Shown here: positions 1 to 6,990 of the stretch, piece by piece
How positions within the stretch are numbered: the first letter of the stretch is position 1
Layout: each line of letters begins with the position of its first letter
Source: an uncultured Blautia sp.
Lineage (GTDB): Bacteria; Bacillota; Clostridia; Lachnospirales; Lachnospiraceae
Assembly (NCBI GenBank): GCA_934371915.1
Contig: CAKROE010000099.1
Location: forward strand, 1-8,468
Direction of reading: 5' to 3'
Length of the DNA stretch: 8,468 nucleotides
The notes under the pieces: model-generated
Told to the model about the DNA's origin: nothing
Database searches by the model: none
What the model saw: only the letters and a program-made list of their open reading frames with translations
Translations under genes and position numbers: made by a program

Positions 1-628
1 GTTCCAGCGTTCCTGCTCCGCCGGATGCGATCACAGGAATGGAAACTGCATCTGCAACGGCTCTTGTAAGTGCAATATCATATCCGGCCTTTGTTCCGTC
101 ACAGTCCATGCTGGTAAGAAGAATCTCACCTGCACCAAGTTCTTCCACCTTCTTTGCCCACGCAAGAGCATCGATGCCGGTATCCAGTCTTCCGCCATGC
201 TTGTAGATGTTCCAGCCGCCATCTTCTCTTCTCTTGGCATCGATTGCAACTACCACACACTGACTTCCGAATTTCTGTGCTGCCTCGCGGATCAGCTCCG
301 GCCGGTCGATGGCTGCAGAATTTACAGAGATCTTATCTGCACCTTCGCGGAGCAGCTTACGAAAATCATCTACTGTACGGATTCCGCCGCCTACTGTAAA
401 CGGGATAAATACACAGGCAGCAACTTTACGCACCATATCAACTACTGTCTCACGCTGCTCGCAGGATGCCGTGATGTCAAGAAATACAAGTTCATCCGCA
501 CCGGCTGCATCGTAGGCCTTTGCAATTTCAACCGGATCACCGGCATCTTTGAGATCTACGAAATTTACTCCCTTCACAACACGGCCTTTATTGACATCCA
601 GGCAGGGAATGATTCTCTTTGTAAACAT
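1..628 (-). CDS. hisF: Imidazole glycerol phosphate synthase, cyclase subunit HisF (3' end cut by window)
   Basis: HisF takes the ammonia made by HisH and converts PRFAR to imidazole glycerol phosphate plus AICAR, the fifth step of histidine synthesis, in the cytoplasm. The visible 209 residues start [12 protein letters not shown] and follow the family's (beta/alpha)8 barrel. Asp11 and Asp130 fall exactly at the two catalytic aspartates known from Thermotoga HisF. Phosphate-binding stretches are seen as FTVGGGI (about 77-83) and ASGGAGT (about 201-207). Roughly the last 40 residues lie beyond position 1. The ATG at 626-628 begins one base after the hisH stop, and an AGGAGG site inside the end of hisH serves it. 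The two subunits are therefore translationally coupled, as expected for a 1:1 complex. Identification is secure. Confidence 0.98.
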   Translation of the reverse strand, partial: MFTKRIIPCLDVNKGRVVKGVNFVDLKDAGDPVEIAKAYDAAGADELVFLDITASCEQRETVVDMVRKVAACVFIPFTVGGGIRTVDDFRKLLREGADKISVNSAAIDRPELIREAAQKFGSQCVVVAIDAKRREDGGWNIYKHGGRLDTGIDALAWAKKVEELGAGEILLTSMDCDGTKAGYDIALTRAVADAVSIPVIASGGAGTLE

Positions 629-629
629 C

Positions 630-1250
630 TCAGTTTCCCTCCTTTTCAAGCTTTGCGAAATTTTCCAGTATTTTCAGTCCGTATTTACTGCTCTTTTCCG
701 GATGGAACTGACAGGCAAATACATTGTCTTTTTCTACGGATGCATGGATCGTCGTACTGTAATCTGTCACTGCTTTGACAATCTGCGGATCTTCTGCCTG
801 TAAATAATAAGAATGTACAAAATATACATACGTCTCTTCCGGAATACCACGAAACAGTCTGCCATCATTCTGAAGATGAAGTGAATTCCATCCCATATGC
901 GGAATCTTAAGCCCCTCAGACGGAGGAATCCTTAATATACGGCCTTTCAGGATACCAAGCCCTTCTACTCCCGGAGTCTCTTCACTGCTCTCAAAAAGTA
1001 GCTGCAGCCCCAGGCAGATTCCCAGGAACGGTGTATTATTTTTTACCATTTCTTTAATTACCGGAACCAGATTATATCTGTGAAGATTCTCCATTGCCTG
1101 TCCAAAGCTTCCGACACCCGGAAGGATCACTTTGTCTGCTTTCAAAAGTACCTGCGGATCTCCGGAAACAACAGTCTCCTCTCCAAGATACGCAAGTGCC
1201 TTTTCTACACTGCGAATATTGCCTGCATCATAATCAATAATTCCAATCAT
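630..1250 (-). CDS. hisH: Imidazole glycerol phosphate synthase, glutaminase subunit HisH
   Basis: HisH hydrolyses glutamine and channels the ammonia to HisF. The 206-residue protein is a complete class I glutamine amidotransferase: PGVGSFG (44-50) forms the oxyanion-side loop, Cys79 in GICLGLQ is the nucleophile, and His183 and Glu185 in FHPEKS complete the triad. Length is normal for bacterial HisH. The gene is the first of a short transcription unit with hisF directly behind it (1-base gap), in line with their fixed stoichiometry. No other his gene lies upstream here, so this is a split his cluster or the head of a second his unit. The ATG at 1248-1250 has only a weak purine-rich ribosome site (GGATGTGAGAG), which suggests modest translation. 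Product confident. Confidence 0.97.
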   Translation of the reverse strand: MIGIIDYDAGNIRSVEKALAYLGEETVVSGDPQVLLKADKVILPGVGSFGQAMENLHRYNLVPVIKEMVKNNTPFLGICLGLQLLFESSEETPGVEGLGILKGRILRIPPSEGLKIPHMGWNSLHLQNDGRLFRGIPEETYVYFVHSYYLQAEDPQIVKAVTDYSTTIHASVEKDNVFACQFHPEKSSKYGLKILENFAKLEKEGN

Positions 1251-1285
1251 TGTCTCTCACATCCTGTCTTTATCGAATATCTTCA

Positions 1286-1314
1286 AGTATAACCCAAAAA
1301 AAGACAGATGCAAA
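1286..1314 (-). promoter_or_regulatory. Candidate sigma-A promoter for hisH-hisF
   Basis: On the minus strand, TTTGCA (1309-1314; 4/6 to the -35 consensus) and TATACT (1286-1291; 5/6 to the -10 consensus) are separated by 17 bp. The start point would be about 30 nt ahead of the hisH ATG. The -35 lies inside the 3' arm of the preceding terminator, so the two signals share DNA. Since the terminator isolates hisH from the kinase operon, some promoter must lie in this 99-bp gap, and this is the best candidate I see. No T-box or histidine leader peptide fits in the short leader. Confidence 0.45.
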
Positions 1315-1334
1315 GCTATTTCTTCACATCTGTC
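1296..1334 (-). terminator. Intrinsic terminator after the two-component operon
   Basis: Read on the minus strand, GACAGATG (1327-1334) pairs perfectly with CATCTGTC (1303-1310). Five inner pairs, two of them G-U wobbles, extend the stem to 13 bp around a 6-nt loop. A run of seven U (1296-1302) follows. The wobbles become A/C mismatches on the plus strand, so the hairpin is built to act on minus-strand transcripts. It ends the response regulator-kinase unit just downstream of the kinase stop and upstream of hisH. Confidence 0.92.
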
Positions 1335-1349
1335 CTATTTTGTACGGTT

Positions 1350-2879
1350 TTACTGATTCTGCTTATCTAATGTGAACCAGAATTCAACGCCATTGTCGTA
1401 ATTCTTGACACCGTATTGCTGATGGAGTCCTTCCATGATCGCCTTGACGATCGACAGACCAATGCCGCTTCCGCCGTACTCTCTCGTCCTCGCCTTATCT
1501 ACCTTGTAAAATTTGTTCCAGAGATTCGGAATATCTGCTTCTGGTATAGGTTTACCGGTATTAAATACAGTAACTTTCACATGGTCGTCTTCCGTAAGTA
1601 CACGGATCTCAATTTCTTTGTCTCCATCCAGATGATTCAGTGCATTACTTGTATAATTCGTTACAACTTCTTCAATCTTAAATTCATCTGCCCACACATA
1701 AACCGGTTTATCGGCATTGAATATTACTTTTGCTTCTTTTTGCTGGATCATGATATCCATCGACTGCAGGACACCACGGATCACACTGACAATATCAAAA
1801 CGCTCTACTGTCATCTCATCCCTTCCGGATTCCAGCTGATTCAAAGTAAGAAGATTACGGACAAGTTTGTTCATCTTACCGGCTTCATCCATAATAACGT
1901 CACAGTAAAATTCCCGACTCTCCGGATCCTCAGAAATATTTTCTTTCAGGCCCTCTGCGTAACCCTGCACCAACGCGATCGGCGTCTTTAATTCATGAGA
2001 TACATTATTCAGGAACTCCTGTCTCATCTGATCGATCCGTTCTTTGTTCTCAATATCTTTCTGGAGCTGATTATTGACAGATTTCAGTTCAGAAATTGTC
2101 TTTTCAAGCTGTTCTGACATCCGGTTAAAATTCTCACCCAGTTCATCGATTTCATTGCCGGAATGGCTCTGGTATTTCGCCTCAAAGTCCAAATCACTCA
2201 TCTTCGTAGAAAGAAGCGTCAATTCACTGATCGGACGTGTGATGCGCTTCGTCACAAACCAGATTACAAGACCGCTGATAACGATGATCATAATACCGAC
2301 ATAGAAATAGAATTTATTGGATATAGAAACACTCTCACGAATACTTTCCAGTGGTGTACGAATCAGGAAATAACAGCCATTATCCATCTCGCCCCAGCTT
2401 TCCACGTATTCCATGCCGGCAAAGCGGTCACTCACCTGCTGGATCACATAATTATCATTCTGCTGAATCACTTTTGCATGATCTTTCTTCTTATCAAGAT
2501 CATACACATACCCTACAAGTCGTGCCTCCAGAAGATCCTCGTTACTTCCTACTGCACATACGGTCTGTCCATCCGCAGTGATTACGATCCAGGTCAGGTT
2601 ATTCTCGGAACTGTCCTTAAACATTGCATCTGATACTTCTGCACTGCTGCTTCCATCTGATGCAGTTTCAACTTTAAGATCCTCCAGATTCCTGACCGCT
2701 TCCTGCAGAACCTCCGTTTTTTTGCTAATGTAATAGTGCTCCAGAAAAAGGCCGTTGATCACGGTCGTTATGACCATGGAAAGAAGTAAAAGTCCGATAA
2801 ACCAAACCGAGATCTGCAGACGCAGTGGATGAAATTTTTTCTTTTTTTCTTTCACACCAGGTCTCTGTGGTTTTTTCAT
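1350..2879 (-). CDS. Membrane sensor histidine kinase (HAMP, HisKA, HATPase)
   Basis: This 509-residue sensor kinase autophosphorylates and passes the phosphate to the response regulator encoded just upstream. Order of parts: a basic cytoplasmic start rich in Lys, TM1 about 22-46, an extracytoplasmic sensor region about 47-189 with two cysteines (108, 169), TM2 about 190-209, HAMP about 211-263, a coiled coil, HisKA with phospho-acceptor His295 in NNVSHELKTP, then the ATPase domain. That domain has an N box (Asn412), a degenerate G1 box (NTGKPI, 440-445, where DxGxG is usual), an F box (NKFYK) and an intact G2 box GGSGIGL (469-475). The start ATG overlaps the regulator's stop by 4 nt (ATGA), implying coupling. 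The signal is unknown; the overall look is VanS/PhoR-like, but nothing nearby links it to cell wall or phosphate genes. Confidence 0.95.
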   Translation of the reverse strand: MKKPQRPGVKEKKKKFHPLRLQISVWFIGLLLLSMVITTVINGLFLEHYYISKKTEVLQEAVRNLEDLKVETASDGSSSAEVSDAMFKDSSENNLTWIVITADGQTVCAVGSNEDLLEARLVGYVYDLDKKKDHAKVIQQNDNYVIQQVSDRFAGMEYVESWGEMDNGCYFLIRTPLESIRESVSISNKFYFYVGIMIIVISGLVIWFVTKRITRPISELTLLSTKMSDLDFEAKYQSHSGNEIDELGENFNRMSEQLEKTISELKSVNNQLQKDIENKERIDQMRQEFLNNVSHELKTPIALVQGYAEGLKENISEDPESREFYCDVIMDEAGKMNKLVRNLLTLNQLESGRDEMTVERFDIVSVIRGVLQSMDIMIQQKEAKVIFNADKPVYVWADEFKIEEVVTNYTSNALNHLDGDKEIEIRVLTEDDHVKVTVFNTGKPIPEADIPNLWNKFYKVDKARTREYGGSGIGLSIVKAIMEGLHQQYGVKNYDNGVEFWFTLDKQNQ

Positions 2880-3559
2880 TGTTCATCTACCTCAAATTTG
2901 TATCCCATCCCCCAGACAGTCTTAATGTATTCTCCTTTATCGCCCATTTTGCTTCGCAGTTTCTTGACATGTGTATCAATGGTACGTGCATCGCCAAAAT
3001 AGTCATAATTCCATACAGAGTTCAAAATCTTCTCTCTTGAAAGAGCAAGTCCCTGATTTTCAAGGAAATACGTCAGAAGTTCAAATTCTTTGAAGCTCAG
3101 TTCCATCTGCCTGCCATCTACAGTAGCCTGATGCGCGGATTTGTCAATTACAATTCCACCGGCAGAAAGCACATCGTTACCTGCATCCTGACCGGTTCTT
3201 CGAAGGATTGCCTCCACGCGTGCAACAAGGATCTTCGGGCTGAATGGCTTCGAAATATATTCATCAACGCCCAGTTCAAATCCGAGAAGCTCATCCCTCT
3301 CATCACCTCTGGCTGTCAGCATAATGATCGGCACTTTGGAGTTTTTGCGGATCTCACGGCACACTTCCCATCCATCCATCTTCGGCATCATTACATCAAG
3401 TATCAACAACGCAATGTCTTTTTCTTCATAAAAAATATCCATCGCTTCTTCGCCGTCTCCGGCTTCCAGTACGTGGAAATTTTTCTTCTCAAGGAAATCC
3501 TTTACAAGCTTGCGCATACGGCTTTCATCATCTACTACAAGAATCTTCGGGGCTTCCAT
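2876..3559 (-). CDS. OmpR/PhoB-family response regulator
   Basis: A cytoplasmic DNA-binding regulator of 227 residues, partner of the adjacent sensor kinase. The receiver domain spans about 1-120, with acidic pocket Asp10-Asp11, phospho-acceptor Asp55 (LILDVMMPKMDG), switch Thr82 and Lys104 (YISKPF). After a short linker, a winged-helix output domain of the PhoB type follows at about 130-225, ending in the usual hairpin VWGMGYKF. I place the start at the ATG 3557-3559 because GGAGG lies 8 nt upstream. A TTG 18 nt further out gives six extra residues with no comparable ribosome site and is less likely. The gene is first in a two-gene operon, with a 4-nt overlap into the kinase. Its targets cannot be read from the window; autoregulation is usual in the family but not shown here. 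Confidence 0.95.
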   Translation of the reverse strand: MEAPKILVVDDESRMRKLVKDFLEKKNFHVLEAGDGEEAMDIFYEEKDIALLILDVMMPKMDGWEVCREIRKNSKVPIIMLTARGDERDELLGFELGVDEYISKPFSPKILVARVEAILRRTGQDAGNDVLSAGGIVIDKSAHQATVDGRQMELSFKEFELLTYFLENQGLALSREKILNSVWNYDYFGDARTIDTHVKKLRSKMGDKGEYIKTVWGMGYKFEVDEQ

Positions 3560-3595
3560 TATTCCTACCTCCATCAACAGTTTTACTTTTTCTTT

Positions 3596-3604
3596 ATCTT
3601 AGCA
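3596..3604 (-). promoter_or_regulatory. Possible extended -10 promoter for the two-component operon
   Basis: The minus strand has TGC followed by TAAGAT (3596-3601; 4/6 to consensus), an extended -10 pattern, about 37 nt ahead of the regulator's ATG. No good -35 sits 17 bp upstream; the nearest match, TTCACA (3622-3627), is 20 bp away. A TTGACG (about 3653-3658) next to the preceding terminator is another possible -35, but it has only a poor -10 partner. The gap 3560-3656 must hold the promoter because a terminator lies upstream, but which element is used is unclear. Confidence 0.3.
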
Positions 3605-3656
3605 GAGATTTATGTAGGTTTTGTGAACGTATTACGGAAATTTCAGGCATTTCGTC

Positions 3657-3690
3657 AAAAAGTCGGAAACCTGACATCGGTTCCCGACTT
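3657..3690 (-). terminator. Intrinsic terminator after the flavodoxin gene
   Basis: On the minus strand, AAGTCGGGAACC (3679-3690) pairs with GGTTTCCGACTT (3660-3671) over 12 bp with one G-U pair and a 7-nt loop (3672-3678). The U run overlaps the end of the stem (3657-3661). The plus strand also carries a short T run (3692-3696) after its version of the hairpin, so it may work in both directions, but the wobble position is a mismatch on that strand. It closes the DUF3793-flavodoxin unit 33 nt after the flavodoxin stop. Confidence 0.9.
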
Positions 3691-3722
3691 CTTTTTGCAT
3701 CGTTGTATTCAGTTTTATAAGA

Positions 3723-4145
3723 TTATGCAAGTGCTTTGCCAAGTGCTTTGCAGCTTTCTACTGCATCGTCATCCGGCTCTTCCTGACAAATCACACCATC
3801 AGATACAAGAACTGCTCCGTCTTCTTTGCATTTGTCTTCCCAGTTATGCATCCATTCTCCGTCTCCCCATCCATAGGAACCAAAAAGACCGAGTTTTTTG
3901 CCGGAAAGTTTTGCTTCGCAGGAACCAAACATTGGTTCAAATTCATCTTCCTCAAGAACTTCATCTCCCATAGCCGGACAGCCAAATGCGATTGCATCAA
4001 ACTCATCTACTTTATCAGCGGAGAAATCAGAAGTTTCAAAAGTTGTTACTTCTGCGCCTGCTGCCTTTGCACCTTCTGCGACTGCATTTGCCATAGATTC
4101 TGTGTTTCCTGTGGAGCTCCAATAAACTACTGCTACTTTACTCAT
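3723..4145 (-). CDS. Short-chain flavodoxin
   Basis: A 140-residue cytoplasmic FMN protein that carries single electrons and can stand in for ferredoxin. The FMN phosphate loop is SSTGNT (10-15), right after the first beta strand (KVAVVYW). The second FMN loop is around GCPAMGDEVLEE (55-66). The third, GSYGWGDGEW (89-98), offers Tyr91 and Trp93 for stacking on the flavin ring. The protein is very acidic, as is usual for the family. It follows the DUF3793 gene by 25 nt with no terminator between them, so the two share a transcript. Flavodoxins of anaerobes are commonly induced when iron is scarce; here the upstream promoter carries inverted repeats that could mediate this, but the regulator is not proven. 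Its partner enzyme is unknown. Confidence 0.95.
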   Translation of the reverse strand: MSKVAVVYWSSTGNTESMANAVAEGAKAAGAEVTTFETSDFSADKVDEFDAIAFGCPAMGDEVLEEDEFEPMFGSCEAKLSGKKLGLFGSYGWGDGEWMHNWEDKCKEDGAVLVSDGVICQEEPDDDAVESCKALGKALA

Positions 4146-4170
4146 CTTACTTTACCTTATCCTTTCTGCT

Positions 4171-4722
4171 TTATGCTGCAACAGTCAACTGAAGGATTGA
4201 GCGTCCGTCTGCAAACAGACGTCTGTAGATTTCCGAACATTTCTTCAGTTTACGGAAAAGAATCCGGGTCTGCTGTTCATCCCCGTATACTTTCCAGATT
4301 CCGCAACACTTATAATTTTTACCCTTCTGTTCGATAAAACCAGTCACATCATCCAGCGGATATCCGAGGAACAAACCTACTTCATGAGGAAAACATTCAT
4401 TTTCAAAGAAGCGCTCCTGTAGCTTTCTGATACAGCAGTCAGCTTCCTGACACTCATAGCCACAGTTATTCAGCAATGTGCAGGCACCTTCACAGCTTAA
4501 GTCCTGCTGCAGTTTTTTCTTGCGGTATACATAAACAAGAGCTTTGTACTCACTCATTCTAAGTACTTCCACAAAAACGCCTCTGCTATTCAGCTTATTA
4601 TTTTCCTCTTCGATTTCTTTATAAAGGCCATCCCTGTTCTCAGGTGTATAAGTAAACATGTTTGCAGTTTTGATTCCTGCCAGCGTAGGCGCGCAGTGTG
4701 CTATGATTTCAGCTTCTAACAT
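4171..4722 (-). CDS. DUF3793 family protein, cysteine-rich
   Basis: A 183-residue protein of unknown function whose sequence matches my memory of the DUF3793 family of Clostridia. Recognisable blocks are HCAPTLAGIKT (9-19), FPHEVGLFLGYPLDD (111-125) and GKNYKCCGIWKVY (134-146). It has 11 cysteines, several clustered in 77-97 (C77, C81, C87, C91, C96, C97), plus His9 and His113. Metal or cofactor binding is conceivable but not shown. There is no signal peptide or membrane segment, so it should be cytoplasmic. AAGGAG lies 8 nt before the ATG at 4720-4722. It is the first gene of a unit with flavodoxin; this pairing recurs in the class, often near iron genes, and points to a role in iron-limited redox metabolism. 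I would not go beyond that. Confidence 0.88.
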   Translation of the reverse strand: MLEAEIIAHCAPTLAGIKTANMFTYTPENRDGLYKEIEEENNKLNSRGVFVEVLRMSEYKALVYVYRKKKLQQDLSCEGACTLLNNCGYECQEADCCIRKLQERFFENECFPHEVGLFLGYPLDDVTGFIEQKGKNYKCCGIWKVYGDEQQTRILFRKLKKCSEIYRRLFADGRSILQLTVAA

Positions 4723-4740
4723 TCCCTGTTCTCCTTGTTG

Positions 4741-4756
4741 ATTAGTTTTATCTAAC
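4741..4756. promoter_or_regulatory. Inverted-repeat element, proximal copy, in the DUF3793 leader
   Basis: On the plus strand this reads ATTAGTTTTATCTAAC: the half-sites TTAG and CTAA are arranged as an inverted repeat with a 6-bp spacer. It matches the distal element at 4808-4823 at 13 of 16 positions. It sits in the 5' leader, just before the ribosome site of the DUF3793 gene, where a bound protein could block elongation or form a loop with the distal copy. Confidence 0.5.
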
Positions 4757-4807
4757 CATTGGCTTTAAATTTACGGATATGTTTCCATACCCGTAAACTC
4801 AATTTCT

Positions 4808-4823
4808 GTTAGTTATCTCTAAC
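4808..4823. promoter_or_regulatory. Inverted-repeat operator at the DUF3793-flavodoxin transcription start
   Basis: On the plus strand this reads GTTAGTTATCTCTAAC: perfect 5-bp arms GTTAG/CTAAC with a 6-bp spacer. It begins 8 bp downstream of the -10 and so covers the expected start point, a classic repressor position. The arms recall DtxR-type boxes (TTAG...CTAA), and a Fur-family regulator gene lies about 3 kb away. Which protein binds cannot be decided from the sequence. Confidence 0.55.
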
Positions 4824-4830
4824 TGATATG

Positions 4831-4859
4831 ATAGTACATTATTTCCTACACACTGTCAA
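4831..4859 (-). promoter_or_regulatory. Promoter of the DUF3793-flavodoxin unit
   Basis: On the minus strand, TTGACA (4854-4859; perfect -35) is followed after 17 bp by TACTAT (4831-4836; 4/6 to the -10 consensus). The transcript would start near 4824, giving a leader of about 100 nt to the ATG at 4722. The leader contains the second copy of the inverted repeat. I see no riboswitch fold in it. Confidence 0.8.
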
Positions 4860-4886
4860 GAGTTTTTTGAAATTAACTTTTATATT

Positions 4887-4901
4887 TTTGATCGGATCAA
4901 A
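4887..4901 (-). repeat. 15-bp perfect palindrome overlapping the ATPase stop codon
   Basis: TTTGATC-G-GATCAAA is a perfect 7-1-7 palindrome that includes the ATPase stop codon (4897-4899). As RNA it could form a 6-bp hairpin with a 3-nt loop, but an A-rich tract rather than a U run follows on the minus strand, so it is at best a weak terminator or a 3'-end stabiliser. No better terminator is visible between the ATPase and the next promoter. Confidence 0.3.
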
Positions 4902-6969
4902 GTACGGATTTCATAGAATCCATGCCAATCAAAAGTGTAGATGTATTATGAAGCAGCGCAGACATTGTCGGCTGGATCACTCCGGTCACACCAAATGCAA
5001 TCAGGCTTCCGTTGATACCAACGATACGTCTGTAATTTCTGTGAATCTTGTCCATCAGACCGTTGCTGATTTCTTTGAGTGTTACCATCACGCTCAGGTC
5101 GTCCGCACCGATCGTGATGTCTGCGATCTCTCTGGCAAGTTCTGCACCGTCACTGATTGCAATACCGACATCAGCTGCGGAAAGAGCAGGTGAATCATTG
5201 ATGCCGTCTCCTACCATCAGTACTTTACGGCCCTGCACCTTTGCTTCTTCGACAAATTTCGCCTTATCCTCAGGAAGGACTTCTGAATAATATTTGTCAA
5301 CGCCAACTTTCGCTGCGATTGCTTTTGCAGTACGGTCACTGTCGCCGGTCATCATAACAATCTGGGTAAACCCTGCTTTTCTTAATGCCTTAATTACCTC
5401 TGGTGCCTCCGGACGGAGCGGATCTTCAATACAGATCACCGCCGCCAGTTCTCCCTCGATACCAAGATACAGATGAGAATATTCTTCCGGAAGGTTTTTG
5501 AAAATCTCTTCTTTTCCTGTCGGAATCGCGCATTTCTCATCTTCAAATACAAAATGATGGCTTCCAATGATTGCTTTTCGTCCGTTTACAGTTGTAGAAA
5601 TACCATGCGCTACGATATACTCAACTTTTGAGTGCATTTCTTCATGTGTCAGGCCACGTTCTTTCGCCGCGTCCATAACTGCCTTCGCCATAGAATGCGG
5701 AAAGTGTTCTTCCATGCAGGCAGCCAGTCTCAGCAGATCTTCTTTGGAGTCGCCGTTGAAAGATACTACATCTGCAACTGTCGGCTGCGCTTTTGTCAGC
5801 GTACCCGTCTTATCAAAAACGATTGTATCAGCCTCTGCCACGGCTTCCATGAACTTGCCGCCTTTTACCGTGATATGATGCGCATTTGCCTCGCGGATTG
5901 CTGCAAGTACGGAAATCGGCATGGCCAGCTTCAGTGCACAGGAGAAGTCAACCATCAGAATAGACAGTGCCTTCGTCACATTTCCGGTAAGTGCATAGGT
6001 AAGTGCAGTTCCGGCAAGTGTATACGGAACAAGTCTGTCTGCAAGATGTTCTGCCTTACTTTCTACCGCAGATTTCAGTTTCTCTGTGTCTTCAATCATT
6101 GTCACGATCTTTTCGAACTTGGTAGATCCGGATGTTTCTTTTACACGGATAGTAAGTTCGCCCTCTTCGAGAACAGTTCCGGCATAAACATAGCTTTCTG
6201 TATGTTTGGCAACCGGCATGGATTCACCTGTCAGGGAAGCCTCATTGACCGTTGCCTCTCCATCTGTGACAACACCATCAAATGGAATAACAGTTCCCAT
6301 ATGTATCCGTACCCGATCACCCGGTTTGATCGTATCTGTGCCGACCTGAACTTCTGTGTCGTCCGTAACCAGCCATACTTTGCTTACATTCAAGGACATG
6401 CTTCGCGCAAGATCATCCACAGATTTCTTATGCGTCCAGTCTTCCAGTATCTCACCAAATCCAAGCAGGAACATGACGGAAGATGCTGTACTGAAATCAC
6501 CTCTTAAGATAGACACACCAATTGCAGTTGCATCCAGTACCGGTACTTCGATTCTGCATTTTGCAAGTGTACGGACACCCTTCCAGATGTATTTTACGGA
6601 TTTAAGTGTGGTAAGGAATGTACGGATCGGAAGAGGAAGGAAAATTTTCTTTCCATAATGAAGTACCACATGGTTGACCATTTTCTCCCAGTATTCCCCG
6701 TTCATTTCTCTGCCGGAATTCTGAAGATAGCTCTCCGGTGCCTCTGCCTTTTCATAAGAAAATCCCTGCACTGCTTTCAGGATCTCTTCTCTGTTTCCCG
6801 AAAAGCTGATCACAGCATCCTGGTTTCGTTCTACGACCTTTGCAGTTGTTACTCCCTCAAGATTTGTCAGGAAGTATTCAAGCTGATCTGCCTGTCTGCA
6901 GGTCATTCGTTTCTGACAGATATGAAGCCTGACTCTGCCTCTGATCTCATGTTCTATTTTAAATTTCAT
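4897..6969 (-). CDS. P1B-type heavy-metal translocating ATPase with a Ser-Cys-Ala metal-site motif
   Basis: A 690-residue membrane pump that uses ATP to move a transition metal out of the cytoplasm. Residues 1-70 look like a ferredoxin-fold HMA-type domain (GRVRLHI...GVTTAKV) without a CxxC metal site. Catalytic parts are complete: actuator TGES (247-250), phosphorylated Asp386 in DKTGT, nucleotide-binding His425 in HFPHS, and hinge MVGDGIND (585-592). Hydrophobic segments are seen at about 108-122, 142-176, 313-358 and 648-687. The transmembrane metal motif is DFSCALKL (341-348): Ser-Cys-Ala replaces the CPC, SPC, CPH or TPC of well-studied subclasses, so the substrate cannot be assigned by rule; Mn, Fe, Zn and Cd remain open. 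The terminal ALLHN (671-675) is typical. AAAGGTG lies 8 nt before the ATG. A terminator separates it from the upstream small gene, and no separate promoter is evident, so expression probably relies on read-through. Confidence 0.95.
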   Translation of the reverse strand: MKFKIEHEIRGRVRLHICQKRMTCRQADQLEYFLTNLEGVTTAKVVERNQDAVISFSGNREEILKAVQGFSYEKAEAPESYLQNSGREMNGEYWEKMVNHVVLHYGKKIFLPLPIRTFLTTLKSVKYIWKGVRTLAKCRIEVPVLDATAIGVSILRGDFSTASSVMFLLGFGEILEDWTHKKSVDDLARSMSLNVSKVWLVTDDTEVQVGTDTIKPGDRVRIHMGTVIPFDGVVTDGEATVNEASLTGESMPVAKHTESYVYAGTVLEEGELTIRVKETSGSTKFEKIVTMIEDTEKLKSAVESKAEHLADRLVPYTLAGTALTYALTGNVTKALSILMVDFSCALKLAMPISVLAAIREANAHHITVKGGKFMEAVAEADTIVFDKTGTLTKAQPTVADVVSFNGDSKEDLLRLAACMEEHFPHSMAKAVMDAAKERGLTHEEMHSKVEYIVAHGISTTVNGRKAIIGSHHFVFEDEKCAIPTGKEEIFKNLPEEYSHLYLGIEGELAAVICIEDPLRPEAPEVIKALRKAGFTQIVMMTGDSDRTAKAIAAKVGVDKYYSEVLPEDKAKFVEEAKVQGRKVLMVGDGINDSPALSAADVGIAISDGAELAREIADITIGADDLSVMVTLKEISNGLMDKIHRNYRRIVGINGSLIAFGVTGVIQPTMSALLHNTSTLLIGMDSMKSVL

Positions 6970-6990
6970 ATTGTCATCACCTTTAGTTAT

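Noticed and set aside
3560..3577. TTG start giving six extra residues to the response regulator
   Set aside because: The ATG at 3557-3559 has GGAGG at 8 nt, and the resulting N-terminus fits the usual receiver-domain start; the TTG lacks a ribosome site.
3131..3973. A 280-codon open frame on the plus strand across the regulator and flavodoxin genes
   Set aside because: It is antisense to two clearly recognisable proteins, crosses a terminator and intergenic DNA, and its product has no domain character; a shadow of minus-strand coding.
4723..4824. Riboswitch in the roughly 100-nt DUF3793 leader
   Set aside because: No conserved aptamer core or expression-platform hairpin is visible; the only structure is the DNA-style inverted repeat.
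4887..4901. The palindrome at the ATPase stop as a Fur-type box
   Set aside because: It has the 7-1-7 shape but almost no agreement with Fur, PerR or Zur boxes, and it lies at a gene end rather than at a promoter.
5632..6507. A 291-codon plus-strand frame inside the ATPase gene
   Set aside because: Fully antisense to conserved ATPase motifs (TGES, DKTGT region), with no ribosome site or family resemblance.
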